Positions 35,898 through 44,516 of a DNA stretch of 64,000 nucleotides are shown here, piece after piece (the stretch's first letter is position 1; each line of letters starts with the position of its first letter). The position numbers and the translations under genes were made by a program. The DNA lies in the NCBI RefSeq assembly GCF_016863195.1, contig NZ_BOOK01000029.1:62001-126000 (forward strand). Reading direction: 5' to 3'. Under the pieces are notes generated by a model. That model was not told the origin of the DNA, ran no database searches, and saw only the letters and a list, made by a program, of their open reading frames with translations. This DNA comes from Paraplanobispora takensis (GTDB lineage: Bacteria > Actinomycetota > Actinomycetes > Streptosporangiales > Streptosporangiaceae).

Positions 35898-36025
35898 TGG
35901 GGGGTGCTCCGCAACGAAAGTGATTAAAGGGACTGCCGGTGCATATGATGTACGGCTTTCGCCTCATCCGGGTAACAGGTTCGGGCGGGTTAGAGGGCGG
36001 CCCCACCGGCGGATACGGTGGGGAC

Positions 36026-36490
36026 ATGAGCAGCAGGCAGCAGCCCCGTTGGACCCAGACCTGGCTCGGCGGCGTCAGGTCGGCCGGAGTCGACCTGGGC
36101 TACCCGGGACAGCGGCTCGGGCTGCCCGAGGAGGGCAGCGGCGCGGTGGCCGGGTTCGGCCGCAGGATCGGCGCACTGCTGATCGACTGGATGATCTGCA
36201 CCTGGGCGATCGCCCAGGGCCTGCTGCGGATCAATCCCGCCGAGCAGGGGTGGGTCCCCCTGGTCGTCTTCGGGCTGGTGAACATCCTGCTGGTGGGGAC
36301 CATGGGGATGACCTTCGGCATGCGCCTGCTGGGCATCCGGGTCGCCGCCCTCGACGGGGGCAACCCCGGCTTCCTGCCGGCCGTACTGCGCAGCCTGCTG
36401 CTGTGCCTGGCCGTGCCCGCGCTCATCTGGGACCGCGACCAGCGCGGCCTGCACGACCGCGCGGCGAACACCGTGGTCGTGCGCGCGTGA
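36026..36490 (+). CDS. RDD family membrane protein
   Basis: 154 residues. The RDD signature begins at GFGRRIGALLIDWMICTWAI (Arg and Asp in the first helix), followed by hydrophobic segments (WVPLVVFGLVNILLVGTMGM) and the conserved end (WDRDQRGLHDRAANTVVV). RDD proteins are membrane proteins of mostly unknown role, some with ion-transport links. ATG 36026 is preceded by GGTGGGG. The stop region is tandemly repeated. Confidence 0.85.
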   Translation: MSSRQQPRWTQTWLGGVRSAGVDLGYPGQRLGLPEEGSGAVAGFGRRIGALLIDWMICTWAIAQGLLRINPAEQGWVPLVVFGLVNILLVGTMGMTFGMRLLGIRVAALDGGNPGFLPAVLRSLLLCLAVPALIWDRDQRGLHDRAANTVVVRA

Positions 36491-36540
36491 CGGTCGTGCG
36501 GCGTGACGGTCGTGTGCCTGTGACGGTCGTGCCCGTGTGA
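36487..36540 (+). repeat. Post-stop tandem repeat after the RDD gene
   Basis: GTGACGGTCGTG recurs at 36487, 36503 and 36520, and GTGTGA at 36535, period 16-17. The first copy includes the stop. Confidence 0.75.
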
Positions 36541-36580
36541 CGCCCCGGCCGCGCGCGAAGAGGCCCCCGGCCCGCGGATC

Positions 36581-37381
36581 TCAGGCGGGCCGTTCGCAGG
36601 TGAAGATCGCGGTGCCGGGCAGGTGGCGGCCGCGCAGCGGGCTCCAGCCTCCCCACACCCGGTCGTGCCCCTCGGGCCACTCCGGCTCGGTCAGCGCCGT
36701 CAGGACCAGCCCCGACGCCACGATGTGCCCCACCCAGTCGGCCATCGTGCGGTGGTGCTCGACGTAGCTCGGCCGTCCGCCGGCGTCGAACTCCACGTAC
36801 GGCGCGCGGTCGAAGTAGGACCGGTCGGAGGTCAGGCCGCGGGGCCCCGGATCGTCGGGGAAGGCCCAGCGGACCGGATGGCTGACGGAGAAGACGAAAC
36901 GGCCGCCGGGCCGCAGGACCCGGCGGATCTCGGCGAACACGGCCGCCGGATCGGCGACGAACGGCAGCGCGCCGTACGCCGAGCAGGCCAGGTCGAACGA
37001 CTCGTCGGCGAAGGGCACGGACTCGGCGTCGGCCTGCACCGCGGGGAGCGGCGTGCCGAGGTCGAGGTCGATCCGGCGCGAGTGCTGGAGCTGGCGGAAG
37101 GACAGGTCGAAGGCGGCCACCCGGGCGCCCCGGCCGGCCAGCCACCGCCCGCACTGGCCCGCGCCGCAGCCGATCTCCAGCACGTCCCTGCCCTCGACGT
37201 CGCCCAGCAGGCGCGCGTCGGCCTCGTCGAGCCCCTCGGGGCACCAGACGAAACCGGAGTCGCGCAGGAACCCGCCGTGCTCGGCCTGGTAGTCGTCGGC
37301 CGCGTCGTCCCACCAGCCGCGGTTGGCCCGCGAGGTCGCCGTGGCGTCGACCCGGTGACGGCCGACCCCCTCCGGCGACAT
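36581..37381 (-). CDS. Class I SAM-dependent methyltransferase
   Basis: 266 residues, a Methyltransf_11-like fold. Motif I is VLEIGCGAGQCGRWLAGRGA, with acidic loop VAAFDLSFRQLQHS and the later segment FDLACSAYGALPFVADPAAV. The start ATG 37381 overlaps the stop of the DUF4191 gene (TGATG), so the pair is coupled. The same order is remembered in other actinobacteria. The substrate is unknown. Confidence 0.87.
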   Translation of the reverse strand: MSPEGVGRHRVDATATSRANRGWWDDAADDYQAEHGGFLRDSGFVWCPEGLDEADARLLGDVEGRDVLEIGCGAGQCGRWLAGRGARVAAFDLSFRQLQHSRRIDLDLGTPLPAVQADAESVPFADESFDLACSAYGALPFVADPAAVFAEIRRVLRPGGRFVFSVSHPVRWAFPDDPGPRGLTSDRSYFDRAPYVEFDAGGRPSYVEHHRTMADWVGHIVASGLVLTALTEPEWPEGHDRVWGGWSPLRGRHLPGTAIFTCERPA

Positions 37382-38058
37382 CAGCGCATCTTCGGACGGG
37401 GCATCTTCGCCCCGCGCGGCAGCGGGCCCTTGGGCATCGGCAGCGTCTGCGGGAGCGCCTTGAGCCGGTTGTTGATCTCGTAGACGGCCGGCTTCTTGAG
37501 GTTGCGGGGCAGCTTCATCAGGTGCCGCTGGAGCTTGCCGATCGGGATCTGGCCCTCGCCGTCGCCGGCCTGGACGTCGTAGACCGGCACGTCGAGCGCG
37601 ATCCGCTGGACCCGCTTCTTCTCGGCGACGAGCATCTTCTGCACCCGGGTGCCCGGGCCCTCGGAGACCAGGATGATCCCCGGGTAACCGACCACGCGGT
37701 GCACGATGTCCTGGTCGCGGTTGACGGCGACGGCCGGGGTGACCTCCCAGTTGCCCCGCATGCCCTGCAGGATCGCGGCGGCGGCACCCGGCTGACCCTG
37801 CAGCATGGAGTACTGCGCCTTCTGGGCGAGCTGACCGAAGACCACCAGGCCGACGGTGAGAGCCAGCATGACGCCCATGATGTACAGCGGCCACCAGCCC
37901 GTGACCAGGCCCAGCACGACGAACAGCACGAGTGTGCCGAGCGCCGAGGCGTAGACGATCGGCATACCCTTCGGGTTGGCCTGCTTGATGATCTGCGCGA
38001 TCATGCGGAGCTGCTTGATGCGCCCCATGCTCTCCGGGTTTTCCGGCTTCTTCGCCAT
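37381..38058 (-). CDS. DUF4191 family membrane protein
   Basis: 225 residues with two membrane segments near the N-terminus (IVYASALGTLVLFVVLGLVT and LYIMGVMLALTVGLVVFG), then a soluble domain ending in a basic tail (PRGAKMPRPKMR). It matches the DUF4191 family, found widely in actinobacteria often near lipoate genes, as here (lipA and lipB follow 3-5 kb away). Its function is unknown. ATG 38058 lacks a ribosome site; TATCCT lies six bases upstream, fitting a leaderless transcript. Confidence 0.85.
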   Translation of the reverse strand: MAKKPENPESMGRIKQLRMIAQIIKQANPKGMPIVYASALGTLVLFVVLGLVTGWWPLYIMGVMLALTVGLVVFGQLAQKAQYSMLQGQPGAAAAILQGMRGNWEVTPAVAVNRDQDIVHRVVGYPGIILVSEGPGTRVQKMLVAEKKRVQRIALDVPVYDVQAGDGEGQIPIGKLQRHLMKLPRNLKKPAVYEINNRLKALPQTLPMPKGPLPRGAKMPRPKMR

Positions 38059-38233
38059 GTATGAAGGATACAAATCCCGGAGTCAAGAAATGAAAACGTG
38101 ACCTTCGATCGCATGCCCCGATCCCGCCCGCGGAGGCGCGAGGGGGCTCCGGCGGACGGGATGCGACGGGCCACGGCGGGGTACGGCGGGCGCGGCTGAC
38201 CCCGGCGGGTCCGGCGAGCGGGTCCGGCGAGGC

Positions 38234-40783
38234 TCAGACGGACACCACGGCGCCGAGCGGCCGGTCGGCGACGCTGCGGCCCGCCTCGACCGTGTAGTCC
38301 CCGCAGACGGTCCTCCAGCCCTCGCCCGTCCACACCTGGAAGGCGCGCTCGGGCAGAGTGACCGTCGTGATCACCGTCTGGCCCGGCTCGGCGTCGACGA
38401 CGTCGAAGCCGGCCAGCCAGCGGGCGGGTCGTCCGGGGTCGCGCTCCACGGGCGAGAGATAGAACTGCACGACCTCCCGGCCCGGGCGCCGCCCGGTGTT
38501 GGTCACCGCCACGCTCACCGTCCTGGCCGTGGCGGTGATCGTGCCGTAGGACCAGGTGGTGTACCCGAGGCCGTGCCCGAACCAGAAGGCGGGCTCGCGT
38601 CCCGCGCGCTCCCAGGCGCGGTAGCCGATGAAGACGCCCTCGTCGTAGGCGACCTCCCCCTCCACCGGGGTCACCTCCAGCACGGGCACGTCGGCCTGGG
38701 CGGCCGGCCAGGTGGTGGGCAGCCGGCCGCCCGGCTCCACGTCACCGAACAGCACGTCGGCCAGCGCGTCGCCGGCCTCCTGGCCGGGGAACCAGGTCAG
38801 CAGGACCGCCGGGACCCGCTCCAGCCACGGCATCTCCACCGGGGATCCGGCGTTGACCACCACGATCGTGCGCGGGTTCGCCCCGGAGACCTTCGCGATC
38901 AGCTCGTCCTGGCGTCCGGGCAGCGCCAGGCCGGTGCGGTCGAAGCCCTCGCTCTCGACCTCCGGCGTGGTCGAGGCGACCACCACGGCCACGTCGGCGT
39001 CCGCCGCGGCGCGCACGGCCTCGGCGATGAGCGCGTCGTCGCCGGGGGAGGGGGCGGCGTGGCCCAGGGCGAACGCCACGAAGACCATGCCGCCGACCGT
39101 CCCGGTCCGATGCCGCAGGCTCAGCTCGACCGGGACGCCCTCGGTGAGGGCGACCGCGACCCGCCGCTCCGGAGGGGACAGGAAGGCGGCGCCGGGATCG
39201 CCGCCGTCGGGGACGAGGACCTCGTCGAGGACCGTGGCGCCGTCGACCGTCAGGGTGTACGCCCCGGCGCCCGTGACCGAGAACTCGTGCTCGCCGCCGG
39301 CGACGGGGGTGTGGCTGAGGCGGATCTCCACGGCGGCCAGGCGCTCGCCGTCCACGTCCGCGGGCAGGCGGCCGAGCCGGCGCACCTCGGCGGCGGCCAG
39401 GGGGTGCTCGGCCAGGACCTCCCCCTCCGGGTCCAGGAACAGCACGCGGGCCGGGCCGGCCGGCGGCGCGAGCCGTATCCGGGGATCGGTGCCGCGGGCG
39501 TGGCGGACCTCGACGCCCTCCCGGGCGCGCAGGCCGTCCAGCGGCGAGACGATCCGGTCGGGGAACACCCGGGCGCTGCCCCCGCCCATGATCCTGGCCT
39601 CCCCGGCCGCCGACCCGATCAGGGCCACACTCCGGATCCCCTCGAGCGGGAGCAGCCCGCCCTCGTTGCGCAGCAACGTGAACGACCGCGCGGCCACCTC
39701 CCTGGCGAGCGCCACCCCGTCGATCGCCGTACGGCCGGCGCCGGGGACGTCCGCGACGCCGCCCGCCGTACCGGCGCCGGGGGAGAGGGAGGCACCGGCG
39801 GCGTCGGCGGCGGAGAGAGTGGCCTCCTGCGGGGAGGCGCCGGAGAGAGCGGCGTCGTGCGGGGAGGTCCCGGAAACGTCCACGGCATCGCCCGCCGTGC
39901 CGGCGCCGGGGGGTTTCAGGGCGCCGACGCGCCGGGCCAGGCGCAGGACGCGGCGGACCTGGTCGTCGACGATCTCCTCGGGGACGCGGCCCTCGCGGAC
40001 GGCGGCCTCCAGCTTCCCGCCCCAGGGGCCGGACGGGCCGGGCATGGCGACGTCGAGGCCGCCCTCGGCGGTGGCCTCGGTGGAGCGGGCGGCGGTCCAG
40101 TCGGAGACGACGAAGCCGTCGAAGCCCCACTCGCCCTTCAGCAGGTCCCGCTGCAGGGCCCGGTGCTCGGTCATCGTGATCCCGTTGACCGCGTTGTAGG
40201 CGGCCATGACGCCCCAGGCGCCGGCCCGCACCACCCGCTCGAACGGCGCCAGATAGACCTCGCGCAGCGTCTTGTCGCTCACCTTCACGCTGACCGTGAA
40301 CCGCTCGGTCTCGAAGTCGTTGGCCACGAAGTGCTTGGGCGTGGTGGCCACGCCGCCCTCCTGCACGCCCTCGACGTAGGCGGCGCCGATCTCACCGGTC
40401 AGGTACGGGTCCTCGGAGAAGCACTCGAAGTGGCGCCCGCCCAGTGGGCTGCGGTGCAGGTTGAGGGTCGGGGCCAGCAGCACGTGCACGCCCTTGCGCC
40501 GGGCCTCCTGGGCGAGCAGCCGCCCGGCCCGGCGGACCAGCGCGAGGTCCCAGGTCGCCGCCAGCGCGGTGGGACTGGGCAGGGCGATCGAGGGGTCGGC
40601 GGCGGTCCACTGCTCGCCGCGCACCCCGATCGGGCCGTCGCTCATCACCAGCCGATCGAGCCCGATCTCGGGCATCGCCGGCAGCGACCAGGTGTCCGCC
40701 CCGGTCAGCAGGCGCACCTTGGCACGCAGATCGAGCTTCGCGATCAGTTCTTCGATGTCCACGGCGCCAGTCTCACTCTGCAT
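38234..40783 (-). CDS. Glycoside hydrolase family 3 beta-glucosidase
   Basis: 849 residues. GH3 barrel with MSDGPIGVRG, KHFVANDFET and nucleophile Asp in GFVVSDWTAARS; an inserted PA14-like domain in the middle (GAYTLTVDGATVLDE); sandwich domain with the acid/base-type segment VESEGFDRTGLALPG; and an Fn3-like C-terminus (VTNTGRRPGREVVQFYLSP). It removes terminal beta-glucosyl or related sugars. No signal peptide, so probably cytoplasmic. Residues ~290-350 form an Ala/Gly-rich spacer with internal duplications. ATG 40783 is assumed; a GTG at about 40762 is possible. Confidence 0.9.
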   Translation of the reverse strand: MQSETGAVDIEELIAKLDLRAKVRLLTGADTWSLPAMPEIGLDRLVMSDGPIGVRGEQWTAADPSIALPSPTALAATWDLALVRRAGRLLAQEARRKGVHVLLAPTLNLHRSPLGGRHFECFSEDPYLTGEIGAAYVEGVQEGGVATTPKHFVANDFETERFTVSVKVSDKTLREVYLAPFERVVRAGAWGVMAAYNAVNGITMTEHRALQRDLLKGEWGFDGFVVSDWTAARSTEATAEGGLDVAMPGPSGPWGGKLEAAVREGRVPEEIVDDQVRRVLRLARRVGALKPPGAGTAGDAVDVSGTSPHDAALSGASPQEATLSAADAAGASLSPGAGTAGGVADVPGAGRTAIDGVALAREVAARSFTLLRNEGGLLPLEGIRSVALIGSAAGEARIMGGGSARVFPDRIVSPLDGLRAREGVEVRHARGTDPRIRLAPPAGPARVLFLDPEGEVLAEHPLAAAEVRRLGRLPADVDGERLAAVEIRLSHTPVAGGEHEFSVTGAGAYTLTVDGATVLDEVLVPDGGDPGAAFLSPPERRVAVALTEGVPVELSLRHRTGTVGGMVFVAFALGHAAPSPGDDALIAEAVRAAADADVAVVVASTTPEVESEGFDRTGLALPGRQDELIAKVSGANPRTIVVVNAGSPVEMPWLERVPAVLLTWFPGQEAGDALADVLFGDVEPGGRLPTTWPAAQADVPVLEVTPVEGEVAYDEGVFIGYRAWERAGREPAFWFGHGLGYTTWSYGTITATARTVSVAVTNTGRRPGREVVQFYLSPVERDPGRPARWLAGFDVVDAEPGQTVITTVTLPERAFQVWTGEGWRTVCGDYTVEAGRSVADRPLGAVVSV

Positions 40784-40843
40784 ACCGAGCGTCCGGTAGG
40801 CGCCGAGATCGGATCGTTGCACGCGCTGCCGGGCCGGGTTAAC

Positions 40844-40879
40844 GGCAAGGGCCCCGCGCGGGTGCGCGGGGCCCTTGCC
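40844..40879 (-). terminator. lipA terminator hairpin
   Basis: A perfect 15-pair stem (40844-40858 with 40865-40879) and a six-base loop, 18 bases after the lipA stop. Confidence 0.85.
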
Positions 40880-40896
40880 CTTCCGTCCGCGGGCGT

Positions 40897-41826
40897 CTAC
40901 GCGTGCTGGCGGGCCTCGACGGCCTGCTTGTACAGGCGGCCGGCCCGGTAGGAGGAGCGGACCAGCGGGCCGGACATGACCCCGGCGAAGCCGATCGCCT
41001 CGGCGTCCTTCTGGAACTGCACGAACTCCTCGGGCTTGACCCAGCGCGTCACCGGGTGGTGGCGCGGGGTGGGCCGGAGGTACTGCGTGACGGTCAGCAG
41101 GTCGCACCCGGCCTCGTGCAGGTCGCGCATGGCCTGGACGACCTCCTCCGGCTCCTCGCCCATGCCCAGGATCAGGTTGGACTTGGTCACCAGCCCGGCC
41201 CGGCGGGCCTTGGTGATCACTTCCAGGGAGCGCTCGTAGCGGAAGGCTGGGCGGATGCGCTTGAAGATCCGCGGCACGGTCTCGATGTTGTGCGCGAACA
41301 CCTCGGGCCGGGCGGAGAAGACCTCCTCCAGCTGCGCGTCGTCACCGTTGAAGTCGGGGACCAGCAGCTCGACGCCGCAGCCGGGCAGCAGGGCGTGGAT
41401 CTGCCGGGCGGTCTCGGCGTACAGCCACGCGCCGCCGTCGGGCAGGTCGTCACGGGCGACGCCGGTCACCGTGGCGTAGTTGAGGCCCATCTGGCGGACC
41501 GACTCGGCCACGCGGCGCGGCTCGTCGGTGTCGTACTCCTTGGGCTTGCCGGTGTCGATCTGGCAGAAGTCACAGCGCCGGGTGCACTGGTCGCCGCCGA
41601 TGAGGAAGGTCGCCTCGCGGTCCTCCCAGCACTCGGAGATGTTGGGGCAGCCGGCCTCCTGGCAGACGGTGTGCAGACCCTCGCGCTTGACCAGCGCCCG
41701 CAGCTCGGTGTGGTTGGGACCGGTGCGGAACCGGGTCTTGATCCACTCGGGCTTCTTCTCGATGGGGGTCTCGGCGTTGCGAACCTCCAGGCGGAGGAGC
41801 TTGCGGCCATCCGGGGAAACGGTCAT
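40897..41826 (-). CDS. lipA: Lipoyl synthase
   Basis: 309 residues. A radical-SAM enzyme that inserts two sulfurs into octanoyl-carrier domains. Both Fe-S clusters are visible: auxiliary Cys55, Cys60, Cys66 ([12 protein letters not shown]) and radical-SAM Cys81, Cys85, Cys88 (CTRRCDFC); the C-terminal Ser is in [16 protein letters not shown] precedes ATG 41826. It follows lipB on the same strand across 159 bases. Its product is needed by the SucB lipoyl domain encoded 3 kb away. Confidence 0.97.
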   Translation of the reverse strand: MTVSPDGRKLLRLEVRNAETPIEKKPEWIKTRFRTGPNHTELRALVKREGLHTVCQEAGCPNISECWEDREATFLIGGDQCTRRCDFCQIDTGKPKEYDTDEPRRVAESVRQMGLNYATVTGVARDDLPDGGAWLYAETARQIHALLPGCGVELLVPDFNGDDAQLEEVFSARPEVFAHNIETVPRIFKRIRPAFRYERSLEVITKARRAGLVTKSNLILGMGEEPEEVVQAMRDLHEAGCDLLTVTQYLRPTPRHHPVTRWVKPEEFVQFQKDAEAIGFAGVMSGPLVRSSYRAGRLYKQAVEARQHA

Positions 41827-41877
41827 GCTTCCTCCTTCGCCGGTCGCACGACCAGGCTGCTGTGGTGCCGGTCGGTT

Positions 41878-41894
41878 CGCTCGCTGCGCTCGCT
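41878..41894. repeat. CGCTCGCT direct repeat upstream of lipA
   Basis: Two copies of CGCTCGCT separated by one G. The flanking TTCGCTCGCTG also occurs at 4347-4357. Confidence 0.5.
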
Positions 41895-41985
41895 CACGTG
41901 TATCACCCTACGCTTTGCGGAACCTGGGATCGCCAGGGGGTCACCGGATTATCCTACGTCTCCGCGGAGTCCGGCACGCCCCGGG

Positions 41986-42663
41986 TCAGCGCCGGAAGAG
42001 ATCCTCCTCCGGCAGGTCGAAGGACTGCATGCCGAGCGCCTCGGCCAGGCGCTTCTCGGCGTAGGGCATGACGTCGTCGACCACGATCCGGCGGCCGGTC
42101 TCGGCCGACAGCGAGGAGACCCCGGCGCCGCTGATCCCGCAGGGGTCGATCCGGTTGTACCAGCTCGGGTCGTTGACGCAGTTGAGGGAGTAACCGTGCA
42201 TGGTGACGCCCCGGGTGACCCGGATGCCGATCGCGCCCACCTGCCGGTCGGGCAGGCCGTGGGAGGCGTCGCCCGGCGCCCACACCCCGCTGAGGCCCTC
42301 GACCCGGCGCGCCTGAACCCCGAAGTCGGAGCAGACCTGGATGAGGACCTCCTCCAGCAGCCGGACGTAGGCGACGACGTCCAGCCGCTCGCCCAGCCGG
42401 ATGATGGGATAGCCGACGAGCTGGCCGGGGCCGTGCCAGGTGATCCGGCCACCCCGGTCGACGTCGATGACCGGGGTGCCGTCGGAGGGCCGCTCGTGCG
42501 CGGCCGTACGTCTGCCCGCCGTGTAGACCGGAGCGTGTTCGAGCATCATGCAGGCGTCGGGCATCTCCCCGGCCGCCCTCCGGGCGTGGATCCGCCGCTG
42601 GAGGTCCCATGCCTGCTCATAGGGGACATCGACGCCAAGTCGGACGATCGCCAGCTCGCTCAC
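41986..42663 (-). CDS. lipB: Lipoyl(octanoyl) transferase
   Basis: About 225 residues. It moves octanoyl from acyl carrier protein to target lysines. The family blocks are present: DRGGRITWHGPGQLVGYPII, VGAIGIRVTRGVTMHGYSLN with the Lys-equivalent region, and the catalytic Cys in IDPCGISGAGVSSL. GTG 42663 has no ribosome site; TAGTCT lies six bases upstream, fitting a leaderless start (TTG 42669 is the alternative). It works just before LipA. Confidence 0.94.
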   Translation of the reverse strand: MSELAIVRLGVDVPYEQAWDLQRRIHARRAAGEMPDACMMLEHAPVYTAGRRTAAHERPSDGTPVIDVDRGGRITWHGPGQLVGYPIIRLGERLDVVAYVRLLEEVLIQVCSDFGVQARRVEGLSGVWAPGDASHGLPDRQVGAIGIRVTRGVTMHGYSLNCVNDPSWYNRIDPCGISGAGVSSLSAETGRRIVVDDVMPYAEKRLAEALGMQSFDLPEEDLFRR

Positions 42664-42691
42664 GGACAAAGACTAGTTGACCCGCTCGCCG

Positions 42692-43429
42692 TCACGACAT
42701 GAGAAGCCGGGGCTCGATGCGGAACTCCTTGACCCCGCCGGCCCCGTCGAGCTCGACCTTGTAGGCGTAGCCGTCGGGGCTCACGCTGACGGCCTGGATG
42801 AAGTCGGTGCCCACGTAGTGCAGGGCGACGCCCTCGTCGGCGGCGTAGCCGCCGGGCAGCTCGCCCGAGGCCACCGAGGCGTGCAGCAGCTGACGGCGCT
42901 GGGGGTCGGAGTCGTAGTGCACGCCGCAGGAGTAGGGCAGCATGGCCAGGCCCTCCGCCCACGCCTGCAGCGTCGGCCCGAAGGAATCGGTGTTGCCGCC
43001 CACGTGCCAGCACAGCGCGCCCGCGCTCTGCCCGGCCAGGACCACACCCGCCCGCCAGGCCTCCTCGAAGACGTCGTCCAGGCCGTGCAGCCGCCACAGC
43101 GCCACGAGGTTGGCCACGCTGCCGCCGCTGACGTAGATCATGTCCTGGCTCAGGACCCACTCGCGCGGATCCTCCACGTTGGGCATCGGGAAAACGGTCA
43201 GGTGGCTGACCTCGACGTCCCAGTCGCGGAACGCCCCGTACATCTTCAGCAGCCACTCCGAGTCGTCACCCGTCGCGGTGGCCAGCAGTCCCAGTCGTGG
43301 ACGGTCCTGGCCGGTCAGGTCGAGACCGTAGCGCAGCAGGGCGCTGGCCTCGATGAACCCGTAACGGGCCGACGGGCGGAACGAACCGCCGCCGATCGCG
43401 AGGATGTGGGACTGACCTGACCTGCTCAT
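42692..43429 (-). CDS. Peptidase E-like serine peptidase (family S51)
   Basis: 245 residues. Nucleophile elbow VLAGQSAGALCWHVGGN (Ser), N-terminal LAIGGGSFRPSARYG, and MIYVSGGSVANLVALWR; the fold is like class I GATases. Dipeptidase E of this family cuts Asp-Xaa dipeptides; this actinobacterial group is uncharacterised. GGGAG precedes ATG 43429. It lies 28 bases upstream of lipB but lipB has its own promoter-like site. Confidence 0.85.
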   Translation of the reverse strand: MSRSGQSHILAIGGGSFRPSARYGFIEASALLRYGLDLTGQDRPRLGLLATATGDDSEWLLKMYGAFRDWDVEVSHLTVFPMPNVEDPREWVLSQDMIYVSGGSVANLVALWRLHGLDDVFEEAWRAGVVLAGQSAGALCWHVGGNTDSFGPTLQAWAEGLAMLPYSCGVHYDSDPQRRQLLHASVASGELPGGYAADEGVALHYVGTDFIQAVSVSPDGYAYKVELDGAGGVKEFRIEPRLLMS

Positions 43430-43467
43430 GCGTGATCTCCCGATGACTCTCCGTACGAACTGCGCCC

Positions 43468-44361
43468 CTAGAGTACGGCGAAGAGTGCGTCGTTGAGGTG
43501 GTTATGCCGGAACGCGTAGCCCGTCCCCACCAGGCGCCGGGGTATCACGCGCTGCCCGGCCAGCACGCCCTCCTGCGCGAACTCCCCGATCGCGGCGCGC
43601 AGCACGGGCCCGGGAACCGCCAGCGGCATCGTGGGCCGGTGCACGGCCCGGCCCAGGGCCCTGGTGAACTCGGCGTTGGTCACCGGCTCCGGCGCGGTCA
43701 GGTTCACCGGACCCTCGACCTCCTCGGTCCGCAGGAGGTGCCGTACGGCCTCCACCCAGTCCTCGACGGAGATCCACGACCAGTACTGCCCGCCCGAGCC
43801 GAGCGGCGCGCCCAGGCCGAGCTTGAAGATCGGCAGAATCCGGGTCAGCATGCCGCCCTCGCGGCTCAGCACCAGCCCGGTGCGCAGCAGCACCGTCCGT
43901 ATGCCCGCCGCCGCGGCGACCTCCGCCTCGGCCTCCCACGCCCGGACCACCTCGGCCATGAAGCCCTCGCCGGAGGGGCTCGACTCGTCCACCTCGCGGT
44001 CGCCGGTGTCGCCGTAGTAGCCGATCGCGGACCCGGACAGGAACACCCCCGGCGGGGCCGAGAGCTTCGCCAGCGCCCCGGCCAGCGTCCGGGTGCCGTC
44101 CACCCGGCTGCGCATGACCTCGCGCTTGTGCTCCTCGCTCCAGCGGCGGTCGCCGACGCCCGCGCCGGCGAGGTGGATCACCGCCTGCGCGCCCTCCAGG
44201 GCGGCCGGGTCGATGAGCCCCTTGGCCGGGTTCCAGAACGACTCGTCGCCGCCCTGCGGCGCCCGCCGTACCAGTCTGACCACCCGGGAGCCGTCGGCCC
44301 GCAACGCGCCGACCAGGGCCGAACCCAGCAGCCCCGAGGACCCCGTCACGATGATCGTCAT
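43468..44361 (-). CDS. TIGR01777-type epimerase (SDR superfamily)
   Basis: 297 residues. NAD(P) Rossmann motif at the start (IIVTGSSGLLGSALVGALRA), the SDR segment FLSGSAIGYYGDTGDREVDE with Tyr, and a C-terminal DUF1731-like end (RVIPRRLVGTGYAFRHNHLN). Members are of unknown activity. ATG 44361 is preceded by GGGGAAC and TACATT at seven bases; TTG 44370 would add three residues. Confidence 0.88.
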   Translation of the reverse strand: MTIIVTGSSGLLGSALVGALRADGSRVVRLVRRAPQGGDESFWNPAKGLIDPAALEGAQAVIHLAGAGVGDRRWSEEHKREVMRSRVDGTRTLAGALAKLSAPPGVFLSGSAIGYYGDTGDREVDESSPSGEGFMAEVVRAWEAEAEVAAAAGIRTVLLRTGLVLSREGGMLTRILPIFKLGLGAPLGSGGQYWSWISVEDWVEAVRHLLRTEEVEGPVNLTAPEPVTNAEFTRALGRAVHRPTMPLAVPGPVLRAAIGEFAQEGVLAGQRVIPRRLVGTGYAFRHNHLNDALFAVL

Positions 44362-44425
44362 GTTCCCCAATGTAACCGACCTCCACCGTCCCCTTCGGGA
44401 GGCGGACCGCGCCGGTTGCCCGCGG

Positions 44426-44475
44426 ACGGGACGGGTGCCGGGGGACGGGACGGGCGCCCGGGAACGGGACGGGCC
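44426..44475. repeat. Imperfect 20-base repeats between sucB and the epimerase gene
   Basis: Three units sharing ACGGGACGGGYGCC-type sequence, lying beyond the sucB terminator. Confidence 0.5.
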
Positions 44476-44501
44476 GGCCCGCGGGATGCGGACCGGCCCG
44501 T
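44469..44501 (-). terminator. sucB terminator hairpin
   Basis: ACGGGCCGG/CCGGCCCGT, nine perfect pairs around a 15-base loop, 16 bases after the sucB stop. Confidence 0.65.
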
Positions 44502-44516
44502 GGGCGTCGAGGAGGA

